Shown: positions 51,664 through 60,572 of the stretch, one piece after another
How the letters are laid out: the number at the start of each line of letters is the position of its first letter
Numbering within the stretch: position 1 is the stretch's first letter
Origin: JAICXG01 sp963801255
GTDB taxonomy: Bacteria > Verrucomicrobiota > Verrucomicrobiia > Chthoniobacterales > UBA10450
Direction of reading: 5' to 3'
Assembly (NCBI GenBank): GCA_963801255.1
Contig: CAWDEC010000012.1
Location: 770,501 to 834,500 of the forward strand
DNA length: 64,000 nucleotides
Translations under genes and position numbers: made by a program
The notes under the pieces: generated by a model
The model's database searches: none
Told to the model about the DNA's origin: nothing
What the model saw: only the letters and a program-made list of their open reading frames with translations

Positions 51664-53117
51664 CGAACAAAGGGCTGCACCATGGTTAAGGATTGCGGCA
51701 CATGGTACTTGTGGCAGGTGCTGCACTCGGCGGCAGCGATGATTTTCTGGTTGTTGGCAAGCACTTTGCCTTTCGGGCTATGACAGGTGTTGCAGTCGTT
51801 GATTCCGGGCATGAGAACGTCGGAAGTGAGCCGGCTTTGGGTGGCGTGATGGCAATCATCGCACTCCACCATCGCGTGGCTGGCGTGGTTGAAGGGTGAA
51901 CGTACGATCCAGCGATCGACAAAGACAGGCTTGGCAATGTAAGGCGCGGCGTTCGCCACTGGCTGGACGCCGTGACAAAGCGCGCAACCGTAAAAGGAGG
52001 CCCGGACCCGGGCGTCGGTCCCGGGAATGTGCTTGTAGGGGTCGGCGACAAAGAAGACCTGCTGCTCAAAATTCTCGCCCGAAAGCACCCGGGCCTGGAG
52101 GCGTAGCATCTGTTGAGTCACAAATGACTTAATCTCGTTAGGCTTGCTTATTCCCTTGCGAACCGCAAGCTCGGCATAACGAGTTGGCAGGTCGTGCAAG
52201 AAGCCGCGGACGGCCACGGTGTCGCCGTGAGGCAGAGTGAGCTCCGGGTTTTTCGGATCAAACTGGAGGGAATGACACGCCTGGCAATGGGCGGCGAAGC
52301 GAATCGGCCGGATGAAGCGGCCTTCGGAATCAGGCTTATGGCAATAGGAACAGTCGAGCTTTTGTCCATTGATGGCTGGAATGTCTGGCGCGAAATGGCG
52401 TTGATGATTGAACCGGAGCACATCCGGGTCGTGCACACTTTCACGCTTGAGTTGGAACTCGGGATGACCGTCCCAGAAAGCGGCAAAGGTCCTAGTAAAA
52501 CCCTGAGGTGGCCGGGGAAGATCAAAGACGACTTGCTGGGGCAAATGTGGATGGCGTTGGAAATTGGCCAGGTCAAGTCCCCGTCCCTTAGCGGTGGAAA
52601 CGGCCATGGTAGCGGGGTTGTTATGACACGTCGCGCACTGCGCGCTCGGAACCGCCGCCATTGGTTCGGGTCCCTGGTGTTCCATGTGACAGACCGAGCA
52701 GGAACGCTCCGCGACCACGTTTGGTTCATGGAAGTTGTAGACACGGTGATCCTGTTTCAAGTGGCAGACAGCGCAATTGCTGTCGATCGGAGCAAAGGCC
52801 ACGCCGGTGCGGAATCGTTCCGCGGCTGCGTCGCGAAATTCCACCGGGATAAGAGCAATGCTGTTAAGGAGTGACTTATCGTGGCAACTCTCGCAACGCT
52901 CAGCCAGGGCGACATGATTGCGCGAGAGCGGACCGGGATTGAAGAATTTCTCGTTCCCTTTTTTTTGGTAAACAATGACTGCGGCAACGCCGATCGCGAG
53001 CGCGAGCAAGGTGACAAGGAAGCGAGCGCGCCTGCCAAAGTGGAAACGCTTATAGTAATCGAGATTGCCCTGGTATTGAGCGGCAATCTGTTTCTGGCTG
53101 CGTCTGGGTTCTGCCAT
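51660..53117 (-). CDS. Membrane-anchored decaheme c-type cytochrome
   Basis: About 485 residues from the ATG at 53117 (MAEPRRSQKQIAAQYQGNLD); the open frame above it has no matching content. One N-terminal transmembrane helix (FLVTLLALAIGVAAVIVY, ~33-50), then ten CxxCH motifs: CESCH, CAVCH, CSVCH, CATCH, CSYCH, CQACH, CALCH, CDDCH, CNTCH and CSTCH. Extra histidines (FNHQRHF, FNHASHAM) could serve as distal ligands. It starts 9 nt after the b-type membrane gene, so the pair probably forms a quinol-to-periplasm electron module. It converges on the propeller decaheme gene. Confidence 0.92.
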   Translation of the reverse strand: MAEPRRSQKQIAAQYQGNLDYYKRFHFGRRARFLVTLLALAIGVAAVIVYQKKGNEKFFNPGPLSRNHVALAERCESCHDKSLLNSIALIPVEFRDAAAERFRTGVAFAPIDSNCAVCHLKQDHRVYNFHEPNVVAERSCSVCHMEHQGPEPMAAVPSAQCATCHNNPATMAVSTAKGRGLDLANFQRHPHLPQQVVFDLPRPPQGFTRTFAAFWDGHPEFQLKRESVHDPDVLRFNHQRHFAPDIPAINGQKLDCSYCHKPDSEGRFIRPIRFAAHCQACHSLQFDPKNPELTLPHGDTVAVRGFLHDLPTRYAELAVRKGISKPNEIKSFVTQQMLRLQARVLSGENFEQQVFFVADPYKHIPGTDARVRASFYGCALCHGVQPVANAAPYIAKPVFVDRWIVRSPFNHASHAMVECDDCHHATQSRLTSDVLMPGINDCNTCHSPKGKVLANNQKIIAAAECSTCHKYHVPQSLTMVQPFVR

Positions 53118-53125
53118 ATGAGGAG

Positions 53126-54076
53126 CTAATAGTAGAAGAGGGTTACAAAGGCGTGCCAGAGCGTGACAACGATGAGGAGAAAGGAAAATGGCACATGAAC
53201 AAAGAGCCAGACATGGAGCCAGTGATGGAGGCGAGTTTGCAAATCGAGCAGGCGCCGCTGCTCGCACCAGCCCTGGATTTCGTTTACTGCCGTCCGATAA
53301 GATTCGCTCACGTTCAGACTGACAAAACGAAACGCGTCCTCCGCATATCGCGGATTGCCCATCATGTTTCGCCGCGGCCGGCGTGACTTCAAGTAGGGCA
53401 TGATCTGTTCCTCGAGAAAGGTAACGAGGGCAGCGGTCGAAACCGGATCTCCGAACGAGGAAACGGTTGGCTCAACTGTCGGGGGCCCGGTTAAGGCCGC
53501 TGGGACAAGAGTCTGCAATGCCGGTTGCCTCAGGTTATCGCGCATTCGCTCCGCGCCTCGAAAAAGTTGCGCGCGGATGTGAGGGACTTGCTCGTGTACA
53601 GTTTCGTAGGGCAAGCGTTCCTTCATCATCTGCGGCAGGACATGCTGGAGGAAGAGGCCATAGATGCCACTTAGCATCACCAGTCCGTAAAGACAGAGAA
53701 GGAACTGAGTCATTGCCCCGCCCACTCGAAACCCGCTATGGAATAGAACAAGCGGGATACTGAGCAGGGTGAGCCATATATGAGCCCGCATCCAGAGCTG
53801 GACTGAACCGAGCGGCCAGAACAAGAATTTCTTGCGCAGGCTGAGCAGGACGCCAAAGACAAAGATGCCCAGCGCGACCGCGCCGAAAATCAAACCCACC
53901 GGAGTGCCCCCGATGCTCCGATGTTCGGAGGGCGTTTGCAACAAGGCGGGCAGGAGAGCGAACCGGGGAGGAAGCCGCTGTGAGTCGAAATTGCCGAGAT
54001 AAATCCAGCCGGCCGCAAGCGTCGCGAGAAGAACGAAAAGGAACCAGGGAATGTGCCGACGGTTAAGGATTCTCAT
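53126..54076 (-). CDS. b-type-cytochrome-like membrane protein
   Basis: 316 residues with about five transmembrane helices: IPWFLFVLLATLAAGWIYL, GLIFGAVALGIFVFGVLLSL, AHIWLTLLSIPLVLFHSGF, FLLCLYGLVMLSGIYGLFL, and a final LHVWLFVHVPFSFLLIVVTL. Paired histidines in helices 3 and 5 (RAHIW...LFHSG; RLHHWLHVWLFVHVP...LWHAF) are suited to bis-His heme b, as in cytochrome b561/ferric-reductase-like proteins. A ~120-residue soluble segment separates helices 4 and 5. Upstream partner of the membrane decaheme; inferred to move electrons from the quinone pool. Confidence 0.8.
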   Translation of the reverse strand: MRILNRRHIPWFLFVLLATLAAGWIYLGNFDSQRLPPRFALLPALLQTPSEHRSIGGTPVGLIFGAVALGIFVFGVLLSLRKKFLFWPLGSVQLWMRAHIWLTLLSIPLVLFHSGFRVGGAMTQFLLCLYGLVMLSGIYGLFLQHVLPQMMKERLPYETVHEQVPHIRAQLFRGAERMRDNLRQPALQTLVPAALTGPPTVEPTVSSFGDPVSTAALVTFLEEQIMPYLKSRRPRRNMMGNPRYAEDAFRFVSLNVSESYRTAVNEIQGWCEQRRLLDLQTRLHHWLHVWLFVHVPFSFLLIVVTLWHAFVTLFYY

Positions 54077-54156
54077 GCGAAGAAGCCCTCACAAGAGCGG
54101 AAGTCAAAAATTGTTGCGCGCCCATCGAAACGCTGTGCGGCGGAAAAATCATACCG

Positions 54157-54357
54157 TCATGTCTTTCCGTTCGGGCCGAGAATAGGCTTGTCGATCGCCG
54201 GCATGGAAGCACTTTTGGGAGGCGGGTAAAAGTTTCCTCCGCTTCCAGACGCCATCAGCCGGCTCATTAATACCCAACTGTTTTGTAGCGGCGACCCGTC
54301 ACCGCGGAAGTCTTTTCTCGACGCTCCCACGGCGCTCATAGAGGGCCACGACAGCAC
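54157..54357 (-). CDS. Hypothetical C-terminal fragment upstream of the cytochrome b gene
   Basis: 66 residues from the ATG at 54357, ending GNFYPPPKSASMPAIDKPILGPNGKT. The sequence reads like the tail of a real protein (SRKDFRGDGSPLQNSWVLMS, RLMASGSGG), and the frame is open upstream past 54370 without a clear start, so it may be a truncated gene. No family is recognised. It could be the first, damaged member of the minus-strand cytochrome operon. Confidence 0.35.
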   Translation of the reverse strand: MLSWPSMSAVGASRKDFRGDGSPLQNSWVLMSRLMASGSGGNFYPPPKSASMPAIDKPILGPNGKT

Positions 54358-54379
54358 GGCGGCGTTTATGAGATGGCTT

Positions 54380-54500
54380 CTATTGGATCCGGTAGACCTC
54401 GACCAGGGCCACCCCAGTCGCGCCTTCCTTGCCCAGCACGAGACAGGTGTAGTTACCCGGCGTCAGAGTGGTCAAAATCGCCGATTTCTGGCCGCGCCAA
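54380..54500 (-). pseudogene. C-terminal remnant of a secreted repeat module
   Basis: The minus strand encodes SAILTTLTPGNYTCLVLGKE and GATGVALVEVYRIQ, then TAG at 54380. This is the end of the same ~110-residue module as in the genes at 10.6 and 43.1 kb (compare LxPGAYSAIVxG...GVALVEVYAL). Nothing recognisable lies upstream, so only the tail survives. 54501-54703 shows no gene. Confidence 0.5.
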
Positions 54501-54703
54501 ATCGGAGCAGCGGTGCTCGAGCACCGGAGCGTCCGAGGCGGAAACTGAAAGAAGAGCGGCAAGGATATCCTCGACGGTCGGTTTTAGCGAACCAACCTGG
54601 GATGTCGAGATAATTTTGGGTAGTGTCCTAATTTGGAAGGATTCTTGATTCCAGATCGCTTTGTCATGGCTTCTTCACGGCCTAAGCCTCATAACCGCGG
54701 CGA

Positions 54704-55876
54704 GTGAAAGAAAAGGCCCAAGTTCGATTTTGCCTTCCGCTTCTCGGCGCGGTCGCTGCACTCAGCCCAGCCTTCGAATTACACGCAAGTCCGCGCAATG
54801 AAGCGAAGTTTGTCGGCGCAGTCGGTTGTCAGTCATCGAGCTGTCACGGAGGCGCGGGCGAGAAGCGAAGCCAGTATCTCACCTGGGTGAAACAGGATTA
54901 TCATTTTCGGGCTTACGCAGTGCTTGTAAACGCGCGCTCGGCGCGGATGGCGGAAAGCCTGAGTCTCGGGCCGGCGCAGACGAATCCGCGCTGCACCGTC
55001 TGTCATTCGCCTTTCCAAGCGGCGCAGGCTTTTACTCCCGCCCGCCTAACGAACAAGGTGGAAGTGGATGAAGGCGTTTCGTGCGAAAGTTGTCACGGCC
55101 CTGCCGGTTACTGGCTGAGAGGCCATACCCGAGCCGATTGGACTTACGCAATCCGCGTCGGCGCCGGAATGCGTGATCTGCGGAACTTCTATGTCCGCGC
55201 CAATACCTGTGTTGCTTGTCATCAGAATATCGACCTCGATCTACGAGCGGCGGGACATCCCGAGTTGACCTTTGAGCTGGATGGTCAGTCGGTCGCGGAG
55301 CCTAGACACTGGCGCGATGAAGACCCGTGGAACGGCCCGCGCGCCTGGTTGGTCGGGCAGGCGATTGCCCTGCGAGAGGTGAGCTGGGCGCTGGCCGCTC
55401 ATCGGGAAACCGATTCGGCCCTCGAGGCCCAATGCGAAGCTCTTGTCTGGCTGTTGGCGAAAGTTACATCCGGCCAGAGCCGCCTGCCGCAGTTCGACGC
55501 TTCAAGTCGTCCTCGTGATGAAGTCCTTTACTCGAACATCCAAGCGCAGGCGGACACGCTCGCCCGCAAAGCTTCGACCGTTTTCTGGGATGAACACGAG
55601 GCGCAAACGATTCTCACTGTGCTCGCCGCCACGAATTCAGAGTTTGCGGCCACGACCGGCGCGCCGTCGGAAGTGCTCTTTCAGCGCGCCGCTCGACTCG
55701 TGCTCGCTCTGGACCGGCTCTCACGGGCGCTTCGGCCGGCCAAAGGTCAAAGCAAGGTCGTGCCAGGTCTTCAGGCATTGTTCGAAGACGTGCGAACCAT
55801 GGCCAATTTCCAGCCGGAGAAATTTGCTCGCGACCTGATCGCTTTTCGCGCGACAATCAAACCCCGCTCATCGTAG
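54704..55876 (+). CDS. c554-like tetraheme cytochrome c
   Basis: 390 residues from a GTG start, with a signal peptide (FCLPLLGAVAALSPAFELHA). Three CxxCH motifs (CTVCH, CESCH, CVACH) and one wider site, GCQSSSCHGG, where four residues separate the cysteines (CX4CH). KFVGAVGCQSSSCHGG at the mature N-terminus resembles the opening of cytochrome c554-type proteins. The heme part covers residues ~35-190; the C-terminal half is helical with no hemes. Probably a periplasmic electron shuttle. It is followed 90 bp later by the NuoEF-like gene on the same strand. Confidence 0.85.
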   Translation: MKEKAQVRFCLPLLGAVAALSPAFELHASPRNEAKFVGAVGCQSSSCHGGAGEKRSQYLTWVKQDYHFRAYAVLVNARSARMAESLSLGPAQTNPRCTVCHSPFQAAQAFTPARLTNKVEVDEGVSCESCHGPAGYWLRGHTRADWTYAIRVGAGMRDLRNFYVRANTCVACHQNIDLDLRAAGHPELTFELDGQSVAEPRHWRDEDPWNGPRAWLVGQAIALREVSWALAAHRETDSALEAQCEALVWLLAKVTSGQSRLPQFDASSRPRDEVLYSNIQAQADTLARKASTVFWDEHEAQTILTVLAATNSEFAATTGAPSEVLFQRAARLVLALDRLSRALRPAKGQSKVVPGLQALFEDVRTMANFQPEKFARDLIAFRATIKPRSS

Positions 55877-55966
55877 CATGCCGTCAGCGATGCCATACGA
55901 CGTTCATATTTCCTCAGCGATGTTTCCGCGGCGCCAGTCCTTCTGGCATCCAGCAGGATAAGAGTT

Positions 55967-58042
55967 ATGGCGACAGAACAGTTGAGCGTCTATGCCCCGA
56001 CTTTGGTACCCGTCTTGCATCGGATCCAGGCGCAGTTTGGCTATCTCAAACCAGAAGCTCTCCAAGCCTTTTCACGCGAAACCGGCGTGCCGCTCTATCG
56101 GCTCCAGGCGGTCGCGAGTTTTTTTCCGCACTTCCAGTTGAGTCCGCCGAAAAAGGTGGTGCTGCGGGTCTGTCGCGATATGTCGTGTCATCTCGCCGGT
56201 TCGGCCAGGCTATTACGCGACCTGACTAGCCTAACGAATAAAGAAGTCGCGCTGGAAGGCACCTCCTGTCTTGGCCGATGCGATCGCGCCCCGGCTACCT
56301 GTCTCGCACTCCAGGGCGGTGAGCATGAGCACTATTACCTTGGACGTTCGGCCGATGAGTTAAGCGCGATCGTGACTGCGGCTCTCGCTGGCTCACCGCT
56401 TCCACCGAATCATGATACGGAAAAACAATATCACGAGGCGGGCTGGACAATCGATCCCTATCATGGGACCACCCCCGATTATCGCGCTGTTCGCGCGGCG
56501 CTTGCCGCACGCGACGCTTCGATCGATGGAGCGGTCCGGATTTTGTCCGCCCGGCCTGATTGGACTTTGGAAATGCTGGAACAGTTCCGAATGGCCGCGC
56601 GGAGGCAGATGCGAGTCGACATTGTCCTCAAACCGGCGGTGCGCGAGGCCGTGCGCGCCTGGGAGACGGAAGGAGATTGGGCTAAAGGACCCGAGCTAGG
56701 CGGCTGGTCGGAATTGCTGCTGGATGAGCTTCGTGCGGCCGATCTGCGTGGTTTAGGCGGAGCCGGAATTCCCGCAGTGCAGAAATGGAAGGACGTTCGT
56801 GACGCCGTGCGCCGGCAGCGGTTGCGCGAACGGGACGACCGCGCCTTCATCGTAGTGAACGGAGACGAAAGCGAACCTGGGACCTTCAAGGACCGTGAGT
56901 TACTTCTGCGGACGCCGCATCTCATTGTGGAAGCAGTGATTCTGGCCTGTCTTGTTACCGAAGCGACACAAGGTTTCATTTTCATCCGACACGAGTACCC
57001 GGAACAGATTGAAGCGTGTCGGCGCGAAATTCAAAGAGCCGAACAACTCGAGCTTTGCGGTGAGAACGCCATGCTGATCGGCCGGAGTCTGCCCATCTCT
57101 GTGTTTGTCAGTCCTGGTGGTTACATTTGCGGTGAACAAAGTGCACTGATCGAGGCCATGTCGGACCGGCGGGGCGAGCCGCGGAATATGCCGCCGAAGC
57201 TGGAGACCAACGGGTTGGAGAATCTGCCAACTCTGGTCAGTAACGTCGAGACCTTTGCCTGGGTGCCCTATATCTGTCTGAACGGCGGCCAGACCTTCTG
57301 CAACCGGGGAGTGAACGGGTGGAAGGGGCGCCGCCTCTTTTCGGTCTCGGGAGATGTGAAACGACCAGGAGTTTATGAGGTAGCGATGGGCCTGACTCTA
57401 CGCGAGCTGATCTACGGCGAGCAATACTGCCAGGGAATCGTCGGCGATAGGAAGCTCAAGGGATTCGCTCCTTCCGGGCCGTCGGGCGGCTTTCTCCCAG
57501 CCCGCCTAACGAGTAAAAGTGGTCTGCCGCGGAAGCACAGCGAAAACAAGAGCTGGCAGGAGCTGGCAGCACGGCGCGGCTTTGATCCAGCTTCAGCTGA
57601 GTTAGACATTCTCGATCTGGAGCTGGAATTAAATCTCTTTCGCGCCTTGAGCCCGACCCAGGCGCTCGGAGCTGGATTGGTAGTTTATGCCGAGGGCCGG
57701 AACATGGCCGAGCAGGCCGTGAATTCGGTTGAGTTCTTCCGCAACGAGTCATGTGGCAAGTGCGTTCCCTGCCGGCTCGGGTCACAAAAACTAGCCTCAC
57801 TCGGATCACACTTGCTAAGTGGCGAGATCGAAGCGGACGAGTGGAATAACGAGCTATTGCCATTGGTTAAGGAGCTCGGTCGAGCAATCGGGCTGGCGTC
57901 GATTTGCGGTCTTGGGCGCTCGGTCCCCATCCCGCTGACGACCGCTGCCGCCTTTTTCGAGGAGGACGTGAAGAAACACCTGGTCGGCAATGGAGCAAAA
58001 CCGGCAACAGATCTACGAGAAGATAGCCATGGCTCAATCTGA
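55967..58042 (+). CDS. NuoE-NuoF fusion (NADH-binding diaphorase subunit)
   Basis: 691 residues. The N-terminal NuoE-type thioredoxin-like [2Fe-2S] domain (~1-150) has ligands in CRDMSC and CLGRC. The NuoF domain (~200-640) shows the NADH/FMN motifs DLRGLGGAGIPAVQKW and VVNGDESEPGTFKDRELL, SPGGYICGEQSALIEAM, the SLBB segment (VKRPGVYEVAMGLTLRELIY), and the [4Fe-4S] ligands in ESCGKCVPCRLG and the later SICGLG. It oxidises NADH and feeds an Fe-S chain, as in HoxF or formate-dehydrogenase/hydrogenase diaphorases. The next gene begins before its stop (57990), so the products very likely form a complex. No proton-pumping Nuo subunits are nearby. Confidence 0.92.
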   Translation: MATEQLSVYAPTLVPVLHRIQAQFGYLKPEALQAFSRETGVPLYRLQAVASFFPHFQLSPPKKVVLRVCRDMSCHLAGSARLLRDLTSLTNKEVALEGTSCLGRCDRAPATCLALQGGEHEHYYLGRSADELSAIVTAALAGSPLPPNHDTEKQYHEAGWTIDPYHGTTPDYRAVRAALAARDASIDGAVRILSARPDWTLEMLEQFRMAARRQMRVDIVLKPAVREAVRAWETEGDWAKGPELGGWSELLLDELRAADLRGLGGAGIPAVQKWKDVRDAVRRQRLRERDDRAFIVVNGDESEPGTFKDRELLLRTPHLIVEAVILACLVTEATQGFIFIRHEYPEQIEACRREIQRAEQLELCGENAMLIGRSLPISVFVSPGGYICGEQSALIEAMSDRRGEPRNMPPKLETNGLENLPTLVSNVETFAWVPYICLNGGQTFCNRGVNGWKGRRLFSVSGDVKRPGVYEVAMGLTLRELIYGEQYCQGIVGDRKLKGFAPSGPSGGFLPARLTSKSGLPRKHSENKSWQELAARRGFDPASAELDILDLELELNLFRALSPTQALGAGLVVYAEGRNMAEQAVNSVEFFRNESCGKCVPCRLGSQKLASLGSHLLSGEIEADEWNNELLPLVKELGRAIGLASICGLGRSVPIPLTTAAAFFEEDVKKHLVGNGAKPATDLREDSHGSI

Positions 58043-60560
58043 CTTTGTATCTGGCCTGTTTGTTCGCGACGACGACGAAGGGTTATTCAGTCGCGACGTG
58101 GAGGGGCAGCTGGTCCGGCTCGATCGCCCGACTGAGTCAGACTATGCGAAGAACGTCACACTTCAGATCGATGGCCAGGCAGTCTCGGTCTCTTTGGCCG
58201 AACCGCTGGAGGATGCCAATGGCAATATCGTCGTGGACCTGCAAGGACGAACCACTCCGCGCTACACCACGATCTACGACGCGGCCCGGCGCCTGTATGT
58301 AAAGGAAATCGGAGACGAGAAGAAAATCCCGATTCCAGTCCTGTGTCATCAGCCCCACATGCGCCCGGTCGCGGTCTGTCGTCTTTGTATCGTTCAGATT
58401 TACGGGCAGAAGCGCGGTCGTAGGGCAGCCGAGCGCAAGTTACTCCCGGCCTGTCAACATGAGGTCAAGGAGGGGATGGAGGTTTTCACCATGAACGCGC
58501 CTGGGCCGGATGGAGAACGCGTGCGCGAGGCGGTGAAAGTGATGACAGAGTTACTGGCGGCGGACCATCTTAAGCCCGCCCCCTCGCCTGAGTTAGAGAA
58601 GGAGTTTGCTCAATTCAACGAGTTAGGCGACATGAGTCGACTCTGCGGTGCGGACGTTTCGCGTTTTCGCCTCAATGTCTTATCGAATCATGCTCCCGAG
58701 GCTCGGCCGCTGGCTGGACGGCGAAGCCTGGACGCGTCGTCGCCGGTTTTTCTTGTCGATCATGGCGCCTGCATCCTGTGCGATCGTTGCATTCGCGCCT
58801 GTGACGATGTTCGCGAGAACCACGTAATCGGACGGACCGGCAAAGGAGCTAATGCCGGAATCAGTTTCGACCTGAATTTGCCGATGGGTCAGTCAACCTG
58901 TGTCAAGTGTGGCGAATGCATGGTCTCGTGCCCGACCAGTGCCATTACTTTCAAGCCGGTCGCGCAGGTAAAGCATCTCGCGAAAGGCCGTTCCGCCAAA
59001 GCTTTGAGCACGAAAGAGCTGATTTCCGATCCAATCTTTGCCGGGATTCCTCCAAAGTTCCTGCTTTGGCAAGCTGGACTGGTTATTGGGCGAAGAGTAA
59101 GGACCGGCCATGTCTTATGTCGTCAAGGTGATCCCGGTAACACCGCTTTCATTATCCGGGACGGCCGCTTCAGAGTAAAGGCATTTCCCAGGATGTGGCG
59201 CGGCGGAAATCGGCTGACCTGGTTCGGACGTCAGAAACCGATCGTACGGGAACGAACTCGGGCCGACGTCATCATTGGTGAGATGGCGTGCCTCCATGGT
59301 ATGCCCCGCACGGCGACTGTTACAGCGTTAGAAGCGGGTGAGGTTTGGGAGATTCGCCGCAATGTGCTCGACCGACTGATGCGCCTGCCAAGCCAGCGTC
59401 AGAGATTCGAAGCTGAATACCGCAAAAGTTCTTTGGACCTCGCCTTACATAACACCGAATTATTTAGTGAGATTGAACCTGAGGAATATCGCCGCCTGAT
59501 GGATTACCTCCGAGAGCGGCTGACCTTTGTTCGAGTTCAGGCAGGCCAAACTCTCTTTCGCGAAGGCGATATTGCGAATCACTTTTATCTTATACGGTTG
59601 GGGCACGTCCGGGTAGGAGTGCAACAACATGGCCGGGAGGCCAAGATTGTCACTAAAGGTCCCGGGACCGTTCTGGGTGAGATTGGCTTACTTGCGCTTT
59701 CCCTGGATCACGAACGCAAGACGGTCGACGAGGTGGACCGTAACTTAAAGCATCAGCTTGCGGTGGCCGGAGACAATCTCGCCGCGGCTCTCCCCGCGGG
59801 TTTACGCAGCGCGACCTGCTCGGCCTTAAATAACCTCGAGTTGGCCCAACTAACCCGGAGCGATTTCCTTCAGATGCTGCGTCTGTCCGATGTCCTTCGT
59901 CGCCGGGTCGTGGAGCAATCGCTCGCCCGATTATACAGCTCCACGGTCGGGCACCGCGTTCTAGACGAGTATGTCGACCAGGGCCTCTATGAAGGTCAAA
60001 GTATCCTTGTTCTTGATCTGGATAATTGCACCCGCTGCGATGCCTGTACCAGAGGCTGTGTCGAGAGCCACGGGACCCAAACCCACGGCATCCCGATCCC
60101 GCGCTTGCTCCGCGCCGGCCGACGGCTTGATAACTTCCTTGTCGCAACCTCCTGTCGTTCCTGTACCGACCCTCACTGTATGGAAGGATGTCCGGTCGAT
60201 TCGATTCATCGAGGCAAGCATTTGCAAATTGTGATCGAGGATCACTGTATCGGCTGCGGGTTATGCGCGGAGAACTGCCCCTACGGCAGCATCTTCATGA
60301 TCCCTAACGAACGTAACCCTGTCCTCGCACCTGATCCGGAACATGAAGCGAAGACCTATTGGGTCGGCCAACTCAAAGCGGCTAACTGCGATCTCTGCGA
60401 CGCGGCCGGCGATCTGTTGTCCCCACACCCGGCCTGCGTCGCCGCCTGTCCGCATGATGCTGCATTTCGCATGACCGGCCCGCAATTGCTCGAACGGGTC
60501 ATGGGAACGCACGCGGAAGACCTGGCCTCGGCGGGTTTTCGAGCTCCTATGACTGCTTAG
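57990..60560 (+). CDS. NuoG-like Fe-S protein fused to two cNMP-binding domains and a four-cluster ferredoxin
   Basis: 856 residues from 57990; the ATG at 58029 (MAQSDFVSGLF) is the alternative. Order: [2Fe-2S] domain with Cys119, 130, 133, 155 (VLCHQPHMRPVAVCRLC...PAC); two [4Fe-4S] sets at 261-271 (CILCDRCIRAC) and 304-314 (CVKCGECMVSC). First cyclic-nucleotide-binding domain (~350-460) with phosphate-cassette residues GEMACLHGMPRTATV; second (~485-630) with GEIGLL and, after an insertion, RSATCSAL. Then a HycB/FdhB-type module with ligands at 680-690, 722-734, 753-763 and 800-820. Both cNMP domains keep the Gly-Glu and Arg expected for ligand binding. It overlaps the NuoEF gene and is inferred to carry its electrons under cyclic-nucleotide control. 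Confidence 0.9.
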   Translation: MEQNRQQIYEKIAMAQSDFVSGLFVRDDDEGLFSRDVEGQLVRLDRPTESDYAKNVTLQIDGQAVSVSLAEPLEDANGNIVVDLQGRTTPRYTTIYDAARRLYVKEIGDEKKIPIPVLCHQPHMRPVAVCRLCIVQIYGQKRGRRAAERKLLPACQHEVKEGMEVFTMNAPGPDGERVREAVKVMTELLAADHLKPAPSPELEKEFAQFNELGDMSRLCGADVSRFRLNVLSNHAPEARPLAGRRSLDASSPVFLVDHGACILCDRCIRACDDVRENHVIGRTGKGANAGISFDLNLPMGQSTCVKCGECMVSCPTSAITFKPVAQVKHLAKGRSAKALSTKELISDPIFAGIPPKFLLWQAGLVIGRRVRTGHVLCRQGDPGNTAFIIRDGRFRVKAFPRMWRGGNRLTWFGRQKPIVRERTRADVIIGEMACLHGMPRTATVTALEAGEVWEIRRNVLDRLMRLPSQRQRFEAEYRKSSLDLALHNTELFSEIEPEEYRRLMDYLRERLTFVRVQAGQTLFREGDIANHFYLIRLGHVRVGVQQHGREAKIVTKGPGTVLGEIGLLALSLDHERKTVDEVDRNLKHQLAVAGDNLAAALPAGLRSATCSALNNLELAQLTRSDFLQMLRLSDVLRRRVVEQSLARLYSSTVGHRVLDEYVDQGLYEGQSILVLDLDNCTRCDACTRGCVESHGTQTHGIPIPRLLRAGRRLDNFLVATSCRSCTDPHCMEGCPVDSIHRGKHLQIVIEDHCIGCGLCAENCPYGSIFMIPNERNPVLAPDPEHEAKTYWVGQLKAANCDLCDAAGDLLSPHPACVAACPHDAAFRMTGPQLLERVMGTHAEDLASAGFRAPMTA

Positions 60561-60572
60561 ACATTGGGAGAG

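Noticed and set aside
55967..60560. Standard complex I (nuo) operon
   Set aside because: Only E/F/G-like subunits are present; no membrane Nuo genes, and the G-like protein has cNMP and ferredoxin modules foreign to complex I.
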